The notes beneath the pieces are model-generated. The model saw only the letters and a program-made list of their open reading frames with translations. It ran no database searches and had not been told where the DNA came from. Positions 1 through 11,181 of a stretch of 64,000 nucleotides of DNA are shown here, in pieces. Both the position numbers and the translations under genes were made by a program. How positions within the stretch are numbered: position 1 is the stretch's first letter; each line of letters starts with the position of its first letter. This DNA comes from Linum tenue (taxonomy: Eukaryota > Streptophyta > Magnoliopsida > Malpighiales > Linaceae): NCBI GenBank assembly GCA_946122785.1, contig CAMGYJ010000011.1, forward strand, positions 9,424,001 through 9,488,000, read 5' to 3'.

Positions 1-439
1 TTAATAATGTCTCATATATCGCAGGAAATATTAGAACCGTCGAGATCTTGTGTACGGTGAAGATCACCCAAGATACGGCATACCGCGGATTTTACCCGGA
101 CTATGATAGAAGCTACCACATATATATAAATATATATATAAAGAAAGAAAGAAAGAAAGAGAAAGAGGTGAAAAAGGTAATAAGAGGGGGTAAATAAAAG
201 ATAGGGAGTGAGTGACCACAAAATGTAAAGTGGATGCTCTAAGGAAAGAGTTTTTTAGCACTCAAACCATTGAAACACCAATTGATTGTTGACCTCCTTT
301 ACTACCATGCTTGAAATTTCAATAGCAGGATTGAACGAGGAAGTGAGCTTGAACGTAGTTCGTGACTGGTAGTGGTTTGGAAGAAGGGAAGTGTGGTTTT
401 TGGCAGATGCTAGTGGCCGTTGATTGTAGGGAAGGTTCT
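1..439. other. Unassigned noncoding DNA with microsatellites
   Basis: No convincing gene. A TA-rich run lies near 119-141 and a GAAA-type simple repeat near 142-170. Short open frames here are low-complexity translations of these repeats. Bases from about 300 onward may already belong to the Athila-like remnant that becomes recognisable near 440. Confidence 0.6.
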
Positions 440-1530
440 AATCGATACCATAGAGCCTTGTGTTTTATAATGAAGATGTAGAACCTCATGCTTTGCTTGC
501 CACCACCCAAAAGGCTTTTTTCCCCATGTCCAAAACCCTTGCCAATCATCTGAACTCGTGTCTAAGACCTCCGGGCGAGCTAGTGATTATAAGCACCATG
601 TGAGCTCTAGCACTTAGAGCTTACCGCCATGGCAAAGAGACGATAGGGCTGAGAGTTTATATGCACATTTTTTTTTGCATCAAATGGTCCTGACCCCACT
701 GGTCAAGAGTGAGTGAATCTTCATTCATGTTTTGCATGTTCATATTTCATCCCGGTGAGGACCTAGTTCGCCTAGTCGTTTGTTCCTTGTACTTGATCTC
801 TATGTAAGTTCGATTGTGGTTGAGGAGTAGTTTTGTAGAGTATCGTGTTGGTTTGTGAACAGGGTGAGTACAATACCTGGTAATCGGGTCGGGTTGGGTA
901 ATTTCGGGTTAAAGTTTAAGGTTACGGGTTGGGTAATATTGGGTTGGCTTATTTCGGGTTAAATATTGACCCAACTCATTCGGTTTTGAGTCGGGTTATG
1001 GGTCATTTCGGGTTATGAGCGCTCTCAAAAACAGTATCAAACATATTTCATATTTTTTTAAAGAACACAAATCTTCACATATGCATGGCAATAGTTTACC
1101 CAACACATGTCAATTAACATATTTTCAAATCTTCCCATGTTAATGAAATACAATTGCAAAAATCGTCAAAAACAATCACAATATTAATACTACTACAAGA
1201 AACACATGATATTTTATTATCCTTAAACTCCAAATATGTCTTTCAAACCCCTGTGTTTTTTATGAGTTATTTTATCATTTTGGGAGTTACATATGAAATG
1301 GAAAGGGTCTAATAGATCGATCGCTAACCCACCTAACCCGACACAAAAAATCACGGGTTATCGGGATTAGGTCATTCTGATTTCGGGTCATAAAAAATTC
1401 TATTTTTCAGGAGGGTTCGGGTCGGGTCAACGGGTTGGGTCAGCGAGTCGGGTTGTAATTTGCCAGGTCTAGTCCATGTGTTGATGCCCGATGGCCATTG
1501 AGATTCGACCACTTTGAGCCCTTTGATATG
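440..1530 (+). mobile_element. Athila-type 3' noncoding remnant
   Basis: From about 440 to 890 the sequence follows, with many changes, the noncoding stretch that precedes the 3' LTR in A1 (about 21490-21890) and B1 (about 47330-47720). The same phrases occur in the same order: the CCACCACC/AAAGGC stretch, 'ccccatgtcc', 'gtctaagacctccgg', 'cctgaccccactggt' and 'gtgaggaccta'. It seems to resume near 1470 with the 'tccatgtgttgatg' phrase after an inserted element. No LTR or coding part is attached, so it is an old fragment of an Athila-lineage element of the same kind as those further right. Confidence 0.7.
875..1469. mobile_element. Candidate non-autonomous TIR element (MITE-like)
   Basis: The segment interrupts the Athila-type remnant. 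It starts with ACCTGGTAA and ends with the inverted partner TTTGCCAGGT. Both ends are rich in variants of CGGGTCGGGTTGGGT in opposite orientations, as expected of subterminal inverted repeats. The middle is AT-rich and has no coding frame. I could not fix a target-site duplication, so the superfamily is open (hAT-like is one guess). Confidence 0.45.
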
Positions 1531-2036
1531 TCCCCGAGTTATCTTGTATATTTTATCAATAAATAAATAAATAAATAGATAGATAGATTCTAATACCACC
1601 AAATCCTCTCCATAACTGAAAAGATTTCATCCATCCCCATTACAAGTAGAGGTGCTCCCCTTGTTTAATTCTTCACAAACCACACGAATCAAAAATCAAG
1701 CTCTAGCACCATTTTTACAACCTCTGCCTACCATCAACAACTTCATAAGGTGAGCAATTCCTTCTCCCTATTCATGGCCGCCTCCTTTTATAATTTTTTT
1801 TGTTGTTGTTGTCCACATGGCCATTGATGGCCGCTGCTTTGAGCCCCATAGCCACCGGCCATTTTTTGTTTTGTACGTGCTCGCTCTTTTTTTTTTCCAC
1901 GTGTATATATATATATATATATGAATATGCATGCTCTGTTTATTGTTATGGCCACTGTCGATATCATGATTCTTATGTGTAGCCCAGACCTCTTTTATTC
2001 TTATAACAAGTGTCTATACCTCATGATTTTTGTAGG
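1531..2036 (+). other. Leader region of the PMD gene with microsatellites
   Basis: A TAAA/TAGA repeat lies at about 1556-1588 and a TA repeat at 1903-1922. The stretch ends with TTTTTGTAG directly before the ATG at 2037, which fits a 3' splice site, so the region may hold a noncoding first exon and intron. 'ataaggtgagc' near 1747 could be the matching donor. No protein of its own is seen. Confidence 0.4.
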
Positions 2037-5000
2037 ATGTCTGATCAAGAGGAAGAAGTAGAGCAAGAACAACTGCAAGAAGAACTGTCGGAATCCATAC
2101 GTGCATATCAGCAAGAGTTTGATCTTGTCGCAAAAGAGAAGGGGGTATGTATGCGAACGTTGGAGGTGACCGAAAATGAGGATGGATGGCATGGTCCCTA
2201 TTTGGTTCACTCAACAAGTGATATTGTGAATCGCCTCAATCGTTATCCACTAGGGCATGGAAGACCTCTATACAAGGCAAGGATCCCACCCTCAAGATTC
2301 TTCGTTCACAACAAAAGATGCATTAAACTCATTGGTTCCTGGCCTCAGAAAGACCCAGGCTATAATGCATGATTCATGCGACTTCAAAGGGATGTGCCAA
2401 CAACTCGACTGTGGGGTAGTGCTGGCGTTTGGAGGCTTTTATCCTTATGCACGGAGATTCGAGATCCTGACCTTGAGCTCTTCAAAGCAGCCTTGTGCTT
2501 CTGGTCCACGACTTCCAACTATTTTTTCTTTCCGCTTGGAGCAATGACGATCACCCTTATGGACCTCACGACCTCAACTGGTCTGTCATTCGAATCGGCA
2601 ACTAATGCAGCCATTGATCTCCCTGTGCATCAACCACCCTTTTCGCAGCCATCATTCACCGCCCTGCGCCAACAATACCATCCTGCTGCCTATGATGCCC
2701 CCGTGACCCAAGAAGAACGTGCGGCCTTTATCCACAATTGGCTCTACAAATTCATCATCTGCTCGAGTTCAGGTACCCCTCGCCAATCCCTGTCCAAACT
2801 CTCGTACATGATTGTTACGGGACATCCTCCTTCTGAATTTGCAGAACTCATACTCGCCCATCTCTACCATGGTATGTATACAATTCATCACCACCTCGTC
2901 ACTGGTGCCACTCCTAATGGCTCGGGTCCTCTCCGGCTAATGCTTTTATGGATTTATGCATACTTTCCTTCCCGGCGCAAATATATGACGAGCTTGGAGA
3001 AATACGCTCCCAATAAACTTCCCGAATCCTATGGCCACAATTTCATTGAGGTTGAATCCCTCGGGCGAGATTTTGTTGAGAACTTCTCCTACTTTTATCG
3101 GGCTAAGGTGATACCTACATTTGCCCCTTTCAGAAAACGTCTCCTTGGGGCTCGTTCCTTCATCACCACCTTCAAAGAAAAACTTGAAAGCCCTTCGACG
3201 TCTTACCAAAGATTTGCCTGCCAATAGAAAAGATGGTTGCAACCACTGGACTTAGTCTTCACCCCGATCGGCGCCAAGCACCCAACTTCTAAGGTCTACA
3301 ACCCACACTACGCGTCGCACCAATTTGGACTTGTTCAAGCATGGCCATTGTCCATGCCGCATTCGCCTCAGCTTGATGATCCTACCGGTCGTCGACACTT
3401 AAACAGTGAAGAAGCAAAAAATTTGAAGTTGTGGCAAGATGATCTCATAAAAGCAGTGAGTCCCAGTTTCTTCACCCATACGGAGAAACATACCTCCCGA
3501 TTCTTCTTGAAGATGTGGCCACCCAAGGCAGAAAGCCTTGCCCTCTTTGATGGTGATCCGATTATGATAGCACAAGGATTGATTCAGAATGTTCCGACGG
3601 CCATTCCTAAGAAGGCTCAAACTTCAAGCCATGGGAAAAAGGACAAAGAGAAACAAGCATCCAAAACCCCAGTCAAGTATCGCCTGGGTATGTGCCAGCT
3701 TCTAACTCCTTGTTCATCTTCTTTTTTTAGTTGATGGGCGCTTCTAATTAGTTATCATCGTATTCACAACACTTAAAGAGAGCGATCCTCCCACAAGGCC
3801 TTTGAAAAAGGTAGTTCCTCTAGAACACACAAATATCTCTTTTTTTTGTCGAAGCTCATTTTGGATGGTCTACATATAAGATTCTTATACTAACTTGAGA
3901 TTTTCTTCCTCTTCCCTTTTTTTAGTGACAAACGGTCGAGTTGAGCGATGACTCTGAGAACTCTGATATGGGTGACCGAGGGGAAGGAGATAACAAGACT
4001 GGTAAGGCGAACAAGGTGCATGACTCCGACTCGGACGATGCACTGTCTAACGACTCCGATGAACCTCATAAGGTGGCACCTGAGTCTCCCAACCCTGTCG
4101 ACATGGAGCCTCAAGAAGTTGATATCTCTACCAATCATATGAAAGATCAAGACACCAGTTCCCTTGACATCCACTTCCAACCTAGTCAGCTGGCCAACGT
4201 GGCATCACCATCTCCTTCCCTCACTCTGGCGAAGTCAACCACCATCCAAACCCCTCCCAGACAACTTGGATTTGGAAACTTCGTGACTACGCACCTCATG
4301 CCGTCTGATGAACACACTACAAGTGGAGTCCCCATGCCCACTTTGTTCACTTCCAACCATGATCCTTTCGCTTCGAGTTCGACCCCTTGGTGTCCACCCC
4401 TGTCATTAAAACTGAGGACTTTAATGAAGACATGGAGGAGGCAATCAATGTTGAGGACCAGGAACGAGTCCTACAAGAGATAATGTCTGAAGACGAGCAC
4501 ATGGTGAAGGAGACTGCTGAAAAAGAGGCGCCTATCATCCCTCCCACTAGCCACACGAACACGTCCTCTTCTAACCATGCGAGTAGCCCTGTTAACTTGG
4601 TAAATTTCTTTCTCCCTATCGTTTTGTACGCTACTATTATGTTGGCCATTTGTTTTCTCGAACTCGATCATAACAAGGTGCCACTTCTTGCAGGGCATGG
4701 CCACTCTTGATGAGAACCTCGAGTACCTCAAGGACTTGGAGACTCAATTCCTTGTGAGCACCTCGTCCACTATCAGCAACCCTCCCACATTATCCATCAA
4801 GAGTGCATTGACCGCTGTTGGAGAGTTCCTTGCTCTTTTCCCAGATGGGGTCGTGGGAGACTTGGATGCTCACTGGCCTCAGGAGGCTTTAAACCTCCTT
4901 GCTAAAATCGAGCTCTATCCTCCGATTCAAGGAGTAGACATGGAAAAAATGCTAGTCATGCAGAGTGCTACCTCAGATATCAAGTCCTGGCTCGATGCTA

Positions 5001-6284
5001 TTGAACAAGCTCGTGCAATCCATGAGAAATTGGCTCATAAAGAGGAGGCTAAGGCCACCACTCACTCTTCTCTTCAAGAAGAGTTTGCCAAAGAAAAACA
5101 GACATCAAGTGAAGTGGCCTCGTTCCAAGCTAAGGAGGCTACCCGCAAGGCCAGGATTGCTGAACTCAAGGCAGAGCTTGAACGTCTTGAAGAGAAAGAG
5201 GCTCAAGAACGAGCTAAAAAAGAGTCCCTAGCAGTGCTAGTCAAAATCGCGCTTTAAAGCGTAAAATCGTACGATTTTACGTTTCTAGGGTAGGAAAACG
5301 TTTCAAATCACCAATAAAATCGTTTGTTACTCAAAATCGGTCAAAAGCGTAGTAGAATCGGTAAAATCGTTAAAATCGGTTAAAAACTCGTTTTTATACC
5401 GTTTTTGTACGATTCCAAGCAAAGGAGCAAAACTGTCTCCTTTCATCAAAACGACGTCGTTTTTTATTAAAACAAAAAACTATCGGGCTCCCAAAAGGGA
5501 GAAGGGGCTACGCTGAACCCTAATTCCATCTCATCTCCATCTATCTCCAGCGCCGCACCAACCCTTCTCGTCATCTCCCTCGGTCGCCGAGCGTCACCTC
5601 CCTCGGCCGGCGCTCGTTACCTCACTCGGCCGCCGCCCGTCGCCCTCGTCCGCCGTCCGTCGCCCTCGTCCGTAGCTCGTCGTCATCGCCCGTCGCAAAT
5701 CAAGCGCCCCGTCGCCCGCCGCCGCCCTAACTCCGTAGTCTGTAGCTCGTCGTCCTCACCCGCCGGTCGTCGCTCTTCGCCGTCAAGGGTTTTCTCTTTT
5801 CTCGTTATATTAGTACTCATAGTATTTGACCTTATTGTGGGTTACGATTTATGTTTATGACCTTATTGTTAAGATGTTATGAGTTTGTTCTAATTTAGAC
5901 ATGAATTGCAGGTATTTTTTCTTTTATCTAAACTCTGTGAACTCATATTTTACATAGTTTATGTCGTACTTAACATTATTTTAACTATTATACAGGATGC
6001 ATAAAAAACTTACGCTTTTACGCTTTGAATCACCGCTTTTCGATTTTACCCCTTTTCCGCTTTTAGGTAGAATCGCGCTTTTAACTGCATTGGTCCCTAG
6101 CACGAAATCTTAATGAAACAACGACCACCATTCGTGCTCTTCGCCAGAAAGAAGGATCCTTCATGACTGTAAACGAGATTGCTCTCCAACAAGCCAAAGC
6201 GAGCTTCATGGATCGTGAAAGCAAGACCAAGCTCAACAAGTTGAAGGCTAGCTTTGAAGAAATCCTCAAGTCCCTCAATGCTTA
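2037..6284 (+). pseudogene. Plant mobile domain (PMD) protein with coiled-coil tail, broken
   Basis: The predicted product matches the aminotransferase-like plant mobile domain family (Pfam PF10536): a core with the phrases 'ALCFWSTTSNYFFFPLGAM' and 'TITLMDL', then 'YNPHYASHQFG' about 280 residues on. PMD proteins are nuclear; MAIN/MAIL relatives act in silencing and development. Visible exons are 2037 to about 3686, about 3928-4598 (acidic, Ser/Asp-rich) and 4694-6284 (Lys/Glu coiled coil ending ..EEILKSLNA). Introns begin at GGTATGTG and GTAAATTT and end in TTTTTTTAG and CTTGCAG. The first exon has in-frame stops at 2370 (TGA, probably from Trp) and 3225 (TAG). The last exon is split by a TIR transposon at 5234-6092. 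The gene lies antisense to the T1 pol genes, between integrase and the missing 3' LTR. Antisense extra ORFs are a known feature of Tat-lineage elements, so I read it as part of T1 rather than a host gene. Confidence 0.7.
5234..6092. mobile_element. Non-autonomous TIR DNA transposon in the PMD gene
   Basis: The 859-bp insert is flanked by a perfect 10-bp direct repeat, GTCCCTAGCA, at 5224-5233 and 6093-6102. Its ends are imperfect inverted repeats (TGCTAGTCAAAATCGCG against TGCAGTTAAAAGCGCG read inward). Both flanks are dense in the words AAAATCG and GCGCTT. The centre (about 5550-5790) is very GC-rich with repeated CGTCGCC/CCGTCG words and looks like a captured 5' leader. There is no transposase. 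A 9-11 bp duplication suggests a Mutator-like element, but hAT is possible because the exact boundary may shift by a base or two. Confidence 0.7.
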
Positions 6285-7710
6285 ATTGTCTTTGTTTTAT
6301 TTCCTTAAGCTTTCAAACAGTCAGCTTAGCCATTGTTTGGCTTTTGATATGTCGGTTTTTTTCCGGATTTTATGACTCGTTTTTCATATGACTCTTAATA
6401 TCTTCGTGGCTCCTTTGTTTATCACCATGATGTAGTGCTCTCTTAACGTGGGATGGCCACTTGATCCGAACTGGGTGGTGGCCCGTCATCTTTCCCCACA
6501 AAGCCTCGTAGCTCACTTATTCAAATTTGGCTTCACATAGAAAGCTACCAAAGCACTCGTGCTCATGGCTTGGAGTTTAACCGATAACTCCCATGTCCTT
6601 CATCTTTTCCAACGAGGCTAAGTGAATTTTTTTTAACAAGTTTGGCTCCACATAGAAAGCCATCAAAGCCCTCGTTCTCATGGCTTGGAGCTTAAACAAG
6701 AACCCCCATGGCCTTCATACACAACCTTGCGATTGTGACAACTCAACACTTAGAAATTTTCTTTATTGAAGCTATCCCACCCCCGTTAGAGTCTAGGTAG
6801 GTGGCAATCACCTTTTAATTTTGTAAACCCACAATTGATCACCTAACGTCATTGACGCTCCTCCAACATGACTTCTCACAATCGACGTCCCTGTCAACCT
6901 CTACCAATTCTCACATCATCCATGTTAAGGTCTTCAACTCTGTTTGGCCTCTTAACCACCGCGTCCCTCTTTTGGGATGACAATCCATCCATCTCCACAA
7001 TGAACTTCCACACCCACGAGGCTTGCTGCCAACTTGACTTCTAATTACCCAAGGCTTTATCTTAATTGACCCATGAGGCCATTGCACACTTAGTGGCCAG
7101 TTCATTCGTATGATGAACGAATTGGGAGGAAAGCAAAGGGATGTCCCTTTGATTATCGTGGATAATCACTCAATCTAATACTCATCCTACATAACCTTGT
7201 GGCGAGACAAAGAGGTGATTTTTTATTTTTGACTTCCTTACGACTTATAGCCATAGACCACTTGAGAAGTAAAAAACTTATCACAACCATTGCTCATCAC
7301 CCTCCATGAGGTTCAAAAGACTTTAAGAAAATTTTTATTCCAACACCCATGCTAACCATGCTTTCCACGTCAAGCCCCCCCCCTCCCCCCCCCCCCCTTT
7401 TACGTCTAAACTGACTTGGTGCGTCATACTAGCCATCCCTCGCACTATGAAGCACCATTGCCCCCTCGAAGGGGCCACCATCCGACCTCGTGGCCCCTTT
7501 TAGTAAGATGGCAATGGCCTCTCATGGCCCCTATGCCACTCAATTTTTTTTGCACTTAAGTGAATTTGGTGAGTCACTATCCATCTTTCATATATGAACC
7601 CACACGCCTCCCTTGTAGTGACCACCACTCGACCTTGTGGCCCCTTGGGGTAGATGGCATGGCATGGCCTCTTACACGGCCCTCATGTCACTCCAAATTT
7701 CTTAGTGAAC
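6285..7710. other. Noncoding T1 sequence between PMD gene and integrase
   Basis: No credible protein. A diverged tandem duplication of about 110 bp is visible: 'cacatagaaagct' followed by 'ctcatggcttggag' occurs near 6535-6575 and again near 6650-6690. A second diverged pair of about 120-150 bp, each containing 'cctcgtggcccctt' or a close form, lies at 7470-7545 and 7605-7690. A C-tract of about 23 bases (7375-7397), interrupted by one T, would be a purine tract on the minus strand. I see no LTR next to it. Confidence 0.5.
7375..7397. repeat. Poly-C tract
   Basis: A run of Cs broken by one T. On the T1 coding (minus) strand it reads as a G-run. It could be a polypurine tract, but no LTR end follows it, so simple repeat expansion is as likely. 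Confidence 0.6.
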
Positions 7711-9042
7711 TCAAACTTGTTGACACCCCACGTCCCACAGCAAAGGGACATAAGATTTAAGATATTTTCCATTAATGAGACGATCATGTAATACCCCATC
7801 AATATCTTTCAAAAGATAAGCTCCGTTGGGGCGGGTGGCATGGACAATTAAAGGACAATGCCAATTTGGAGACCATTTTCCAAACTTCGGGTCCTTGTCC
7901 CCGATGGGTAAGTGCAACTTCCATACTAACTCACCCTCTTCGAATGACTTGTGCTTAACCCTTTTGTTGTAAGCTCGTGCAACCTTGTTCTTTTGAACTC
8001 TAATGTTATCAAGAGCTTTGAGTTGAAACTCATCAAGATCACACAACTCCAACACCATAGACACATAATACTCACAAGGTGTGAGCTCATGTTGACTTAT
8101 GTATCTCAATGACTTGACGGTCACCTCGAGTTGCAAGAAAGCTTCATGGTCGTATGTCAAAGCAAAAGGTGTCACCTTTGTACTACTACGAGGTGACATC
8201 CGATAAGCCCATAGAGGCTCCTGACAAGTGCTCATGCCACTTCCTAGGATTATCTTCAATCATTTTAGATAAGATTCCCTTCACCACCTTGTTGGATGCT
8301 TCAGCTTGACCATTAGCCTAAGTGTAGTATGGGGTGGAATGTATGATTTCGATTCCATGTTCCTTAGCAAATTCCATCACCTCCCCTGTTGTAAACACAG
8401 TACCTTGATCTGCTGTTATAGTAGCAGGCAATCCAAACCAATGGATTATGTTCTCTTTTATAAACTTAATCACTTCACTTTGATTTACCACCGTCATTGG
8501 CTTGGCCTCTACCCACTTTGTGACGTAGTCTGTTGCCAAGATAATAAATGTGTGCTTGTCAGAGGATGCGGGGTAGATCTTCCCAATCAAGTCTATTTCC
8601 CAACCAAAGAATGGTCGTGGCTTGATGACGGACTTCAAATCAACAGTAGGAGCTCTTTGGACAGGGCCATGTCGCTGGCAGGCGTCACACCCCTTGGCAA
8701 ACGCGGCACAGTCCTCTCCAATGAATGGCCAGTAGTATCCATACCTATGAATTACCCATCTCATGGAAGGTCCAGCTTGATGAGCACCACATATGCCTTC
8801 ATGGACTTCCCCCATGGCTTTTAGGGCCTCTTTGCCCCCAAGCACTTCAACAACAAACCATCTGGACTCTTCTTGAACAAGACCTCATCTAGCAACACGT
8901 AGTTCCTAGCTTTGAACTTGATGGCTCTGTCGACATTCCCACATGAATTTTTCAAATCAGAGACCAAAGGAGTACGCCAGTCCGCGGGTTCTTCTCCATC
9001 TATTTGGAACACTTTTACTCCTTGCTTCAAACGTTCTCTCAA
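7711..9042 (-). pseudogene. T1 integrase, degraded
   Basis: Read on the minus strand this is a retroviral-type integrase, which would join element cDNA to host DNA. The N-terminal zinc finger shows His residues in 'VHEGICGAHQAG' and the Cys pair in 'CDACQRH' (about 8640-8800). The core shows its first Asp in 'WEIDLIGK', the second in 'TADQGTVF', and the Glu in the following 'GQAEASN' stretch (about 8280-8310). A stop (near 8316-8320) separates the second Asp from the Glu. The C-terminal part (7711-8259) has 'YNKRVKHKSFEEGELV' and 'FGKWSPNWHCPL', typical of Tat-type integrase tails. At least three frame or stop lesions are present. Confidence 0.85.
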
Positions 9043-9306
9043 TGGATTAAGTGTTTGTACGAAAATCTGCTCTCCTCCCTCATGGTAGAATCCCTAAAGC
9101 CCGATGCCAGTTGTGCTAAGTAGTTTGCCTTTCCATTGTCTTGTCGAGGCACAAACTTGATAGATACGTTGTCAAAATGAGTTATCAGGACTTGGACATA
9201 CTCGAGATATGTCTCTAACACGTAATTGACACAACGAAAATCACCAAGTACTTGGTGGACTACCAGTTGAGAGTCTCCTTTGATGTCAACAATCTTAGCT
9301 TTTAAA
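9039..9306 (-). pseudogene. T1 additional RNase H, C-terminal piece
   Basis: The minus-strand product includes 'KGDSQLVVHQVLGDF' and 'FVPRQDNGKANYLAQLASGF', the second half of the extra RNase H domain that follows the classical RNase H in Tat/Ogre elements. One catalytic Asp is in GDSQLV and another in the RQDN stretch. The reading continues into integrase at its end. It is cut at 9306 by a retroposed insert; the preceding codons resume at 11064. Confidence 0.85.
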
Positions 9307-11044
9307 GGGAAGTCATTCGAGCTCAAAGGGAACTCATTCGAGCGGTTCTACGATCCTGAATCAGGTAAACAAAATTTCTCTCATTTCTCTCATTCCTCTC
9401 TTTTCTATCATTTTGTTTGTAGTGCACACCATGTGTTCGACAAAATGAATGTGCATCTGCCGAACTGCTTGCTTGCATCTGGAGATGTTTTAGACCATTT
9501 TGGCAAATATCTCCCAGCAAATTGTCTAAAGTCTGCAACAAAATAGGAGTCAAACGAATTGTGGGGGCAGGATTCTAATCTTGTTGATATATTGATATTC
9601 AAATTGTTTCTAATCTTGTTGATAAATCGATATGCAAATTGATTGGCTTGCTATTCATCTCGTCCTAGTGGCGACGCATTATGCCTATCCAATCCAGTCG
9701 GATTGCTATTCAATGGTCGAGGTGGTTTACCCTCTAGCTTGGGATTCGAAGAACCCCAACCAACTCGAGCCATTGTTATTGGTTACATATACTTCAAAAC
9801 TCCCTATCCTCTCTGATGATCTTGTTGCATTTTCTACCATTCTCAACGCCGGTGTTCTCCTGAGACTTTTTCCGGTGACCAGAAACTGTCTCGGCCACTG
9901 CATTTATATTTACCTCTGCTTTTTGAATTTCTCATAAGTGAGTTGGTTAATAATAACTATCAGCGTAACTGTTGCTGTGAATCTGGTCTCTTTACTAATC
10001 TTTACTGGCCAAAATATTAACCGTTTTCCCGAGGGTAATCTGGATCGTAATTTATTGTAAATTGATAGATTTCCTTTTCTGCTACCTATTCAATACTCTC
10101 TGTGGTTTATTTCCATTTATGTTTTCATATTTCTTAATGGGGGCAGTGATTAGGTCGTTTCCCACAACTACGTGTGGGCTTTAGGTAATGTAATTTAATT
10201 AAGGCCCCAGTTTTAAATTTCATTTACTATTTACCTTTTTTATTGTTTTTGTTATTTATTTCTCTCCATTTTCAGTTGTTTTCCCTTTTCTTATCCTTTT
10301 TTTTCTCCTTTTGCGTTTCTGTTTCTTCTTTGCTCTCTATTATTATTTTATAGTCTTGTTGTACCCCGTAACTCTTGCCTTTTTATTGTTATTATAATTA
10401 TTTCTTCAGATTAGTATTTCTTTTGTGATCGTTTTTCTTCTTCTTCAGTTTTTATTATTTTGGTAACGCTTTTCTCATAGTTTCCGTTTTTAAGGGGTTG
10501 TTAATTTATTTTGAATTTATTTTTATTTTTTTCAATTCTTACTTTCCGTAATTCTACTTCTTTTGGTTTGTTTGACTTTCTTAGTAGAGTCAAATTTTTC
10601 AAATGGTTTTTGGTTTATTTAAATTTTCGTCCTTTGGAAATTGATTGCTACCTATATTTTTTCTACAACTTTTATTATTGTCGTGCTTGGTAATTCTGAT
10701 AGAGTCCTCTTTTATTTAAGTGGGATATATTTTTTCTTGTATATGCTAGTTCATTTGTCTTGTTTTGCAGGGGATGTTTCCTTTCCTGCCGTATTTAGAC
10801 GCAATCAAGATGCCTTATTTCACCCTTACAAGTTTTCATGGGGAAGTATTCTCCCTCTCCTCTCTATCTGAGTCACTTTCGTGTCATTTTGCTCTTCGGA
10901 GCTTTCATAGAGCTGCCCAACTCGTGGCATAACAGGCTCTTTCATCGGGAGTCCGGTTGCATACGGAATACCGTTCTTTATTATTATCTGTCTTATATTT
11001 TTGTTGTCCGGCCATGCCCTGGGGGCTTATCTTGGATAAAAAAA
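9307..11044 (+). mobile_element. Retroposed insert with poly(A) tail and 19-bp target duplication
   Basis: A 19-bp perfect direct repeat (AACAATCTTAGC followed by TTTTAAA) flanks the insert at 9288-9306 and 11045-11063, and the right end is an A-run (about 11038-11046). This is the signature of LINE-type target-primed insertion on the plus strand. The roughly 1.74-kb body has no reverse transcriptase, so it is a 5'-truncated LINE 3' region or a retroposed transcript. Near its start 'ctgaatcag|gtaaac' and 'ttgtttgtag' resemble splice sites of a short unspliced intron (about 9364-9420). Most of 10200-10900 is T-rich. I do not recognise the source. Confidence 0.75.
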
Positions 11045-11063
11045 AACAATCTTAGCTTTTAAA

Positions 11064-11181
11064 TGGACAAGAATCTCCAGCCCAACCACCAAGGCCTCGT
11101 ACTCGGCCTGGTTATTTGTACATGGAACATCAAGAGTAAAAGCAAAAGACATGGCCTTTCTGGATGGGGCAGTGAACACCA
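11064..11181 (-). pseudogene. T1 additional RNase H, middle piece
   Basis: The minus-strand translation gives 'CTNNQAEYEALVVGLEIL', the conserved centre of the extra RNase H with its catalytic Glu. It continues across the retroposed insert into the 9039-9306 piece and, on the other side, across A1 into 23433. A1 entered here, as the shared CACCA at 11177-11181 and 23433-23437 shows. Confidence 0.85.

Noticed and set aside
880..1450. Telomere-like GGGTT/TTTCGGGTT words
   Set aside because: No regular seven-base TTTAGGG array; the words are irregular variants and occur in inverted orientation at the two ends, which fits a TIR element better than an interstitial telomere.
9417..9450. PPR-like phrase (VFDKM) and its similarity to 39049-39077
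   Set aside because: One short motif only, with no repeating 35-residue units; the resemblance between the two places is about 28 bases and could be chance or a common plant word.
10200..10900. Small open frames in the T-rich part of the retroposon
   Set aside because: Phe/Leu/Tyr-rich translations of T-rich DNA without any recognisable domain or start context.
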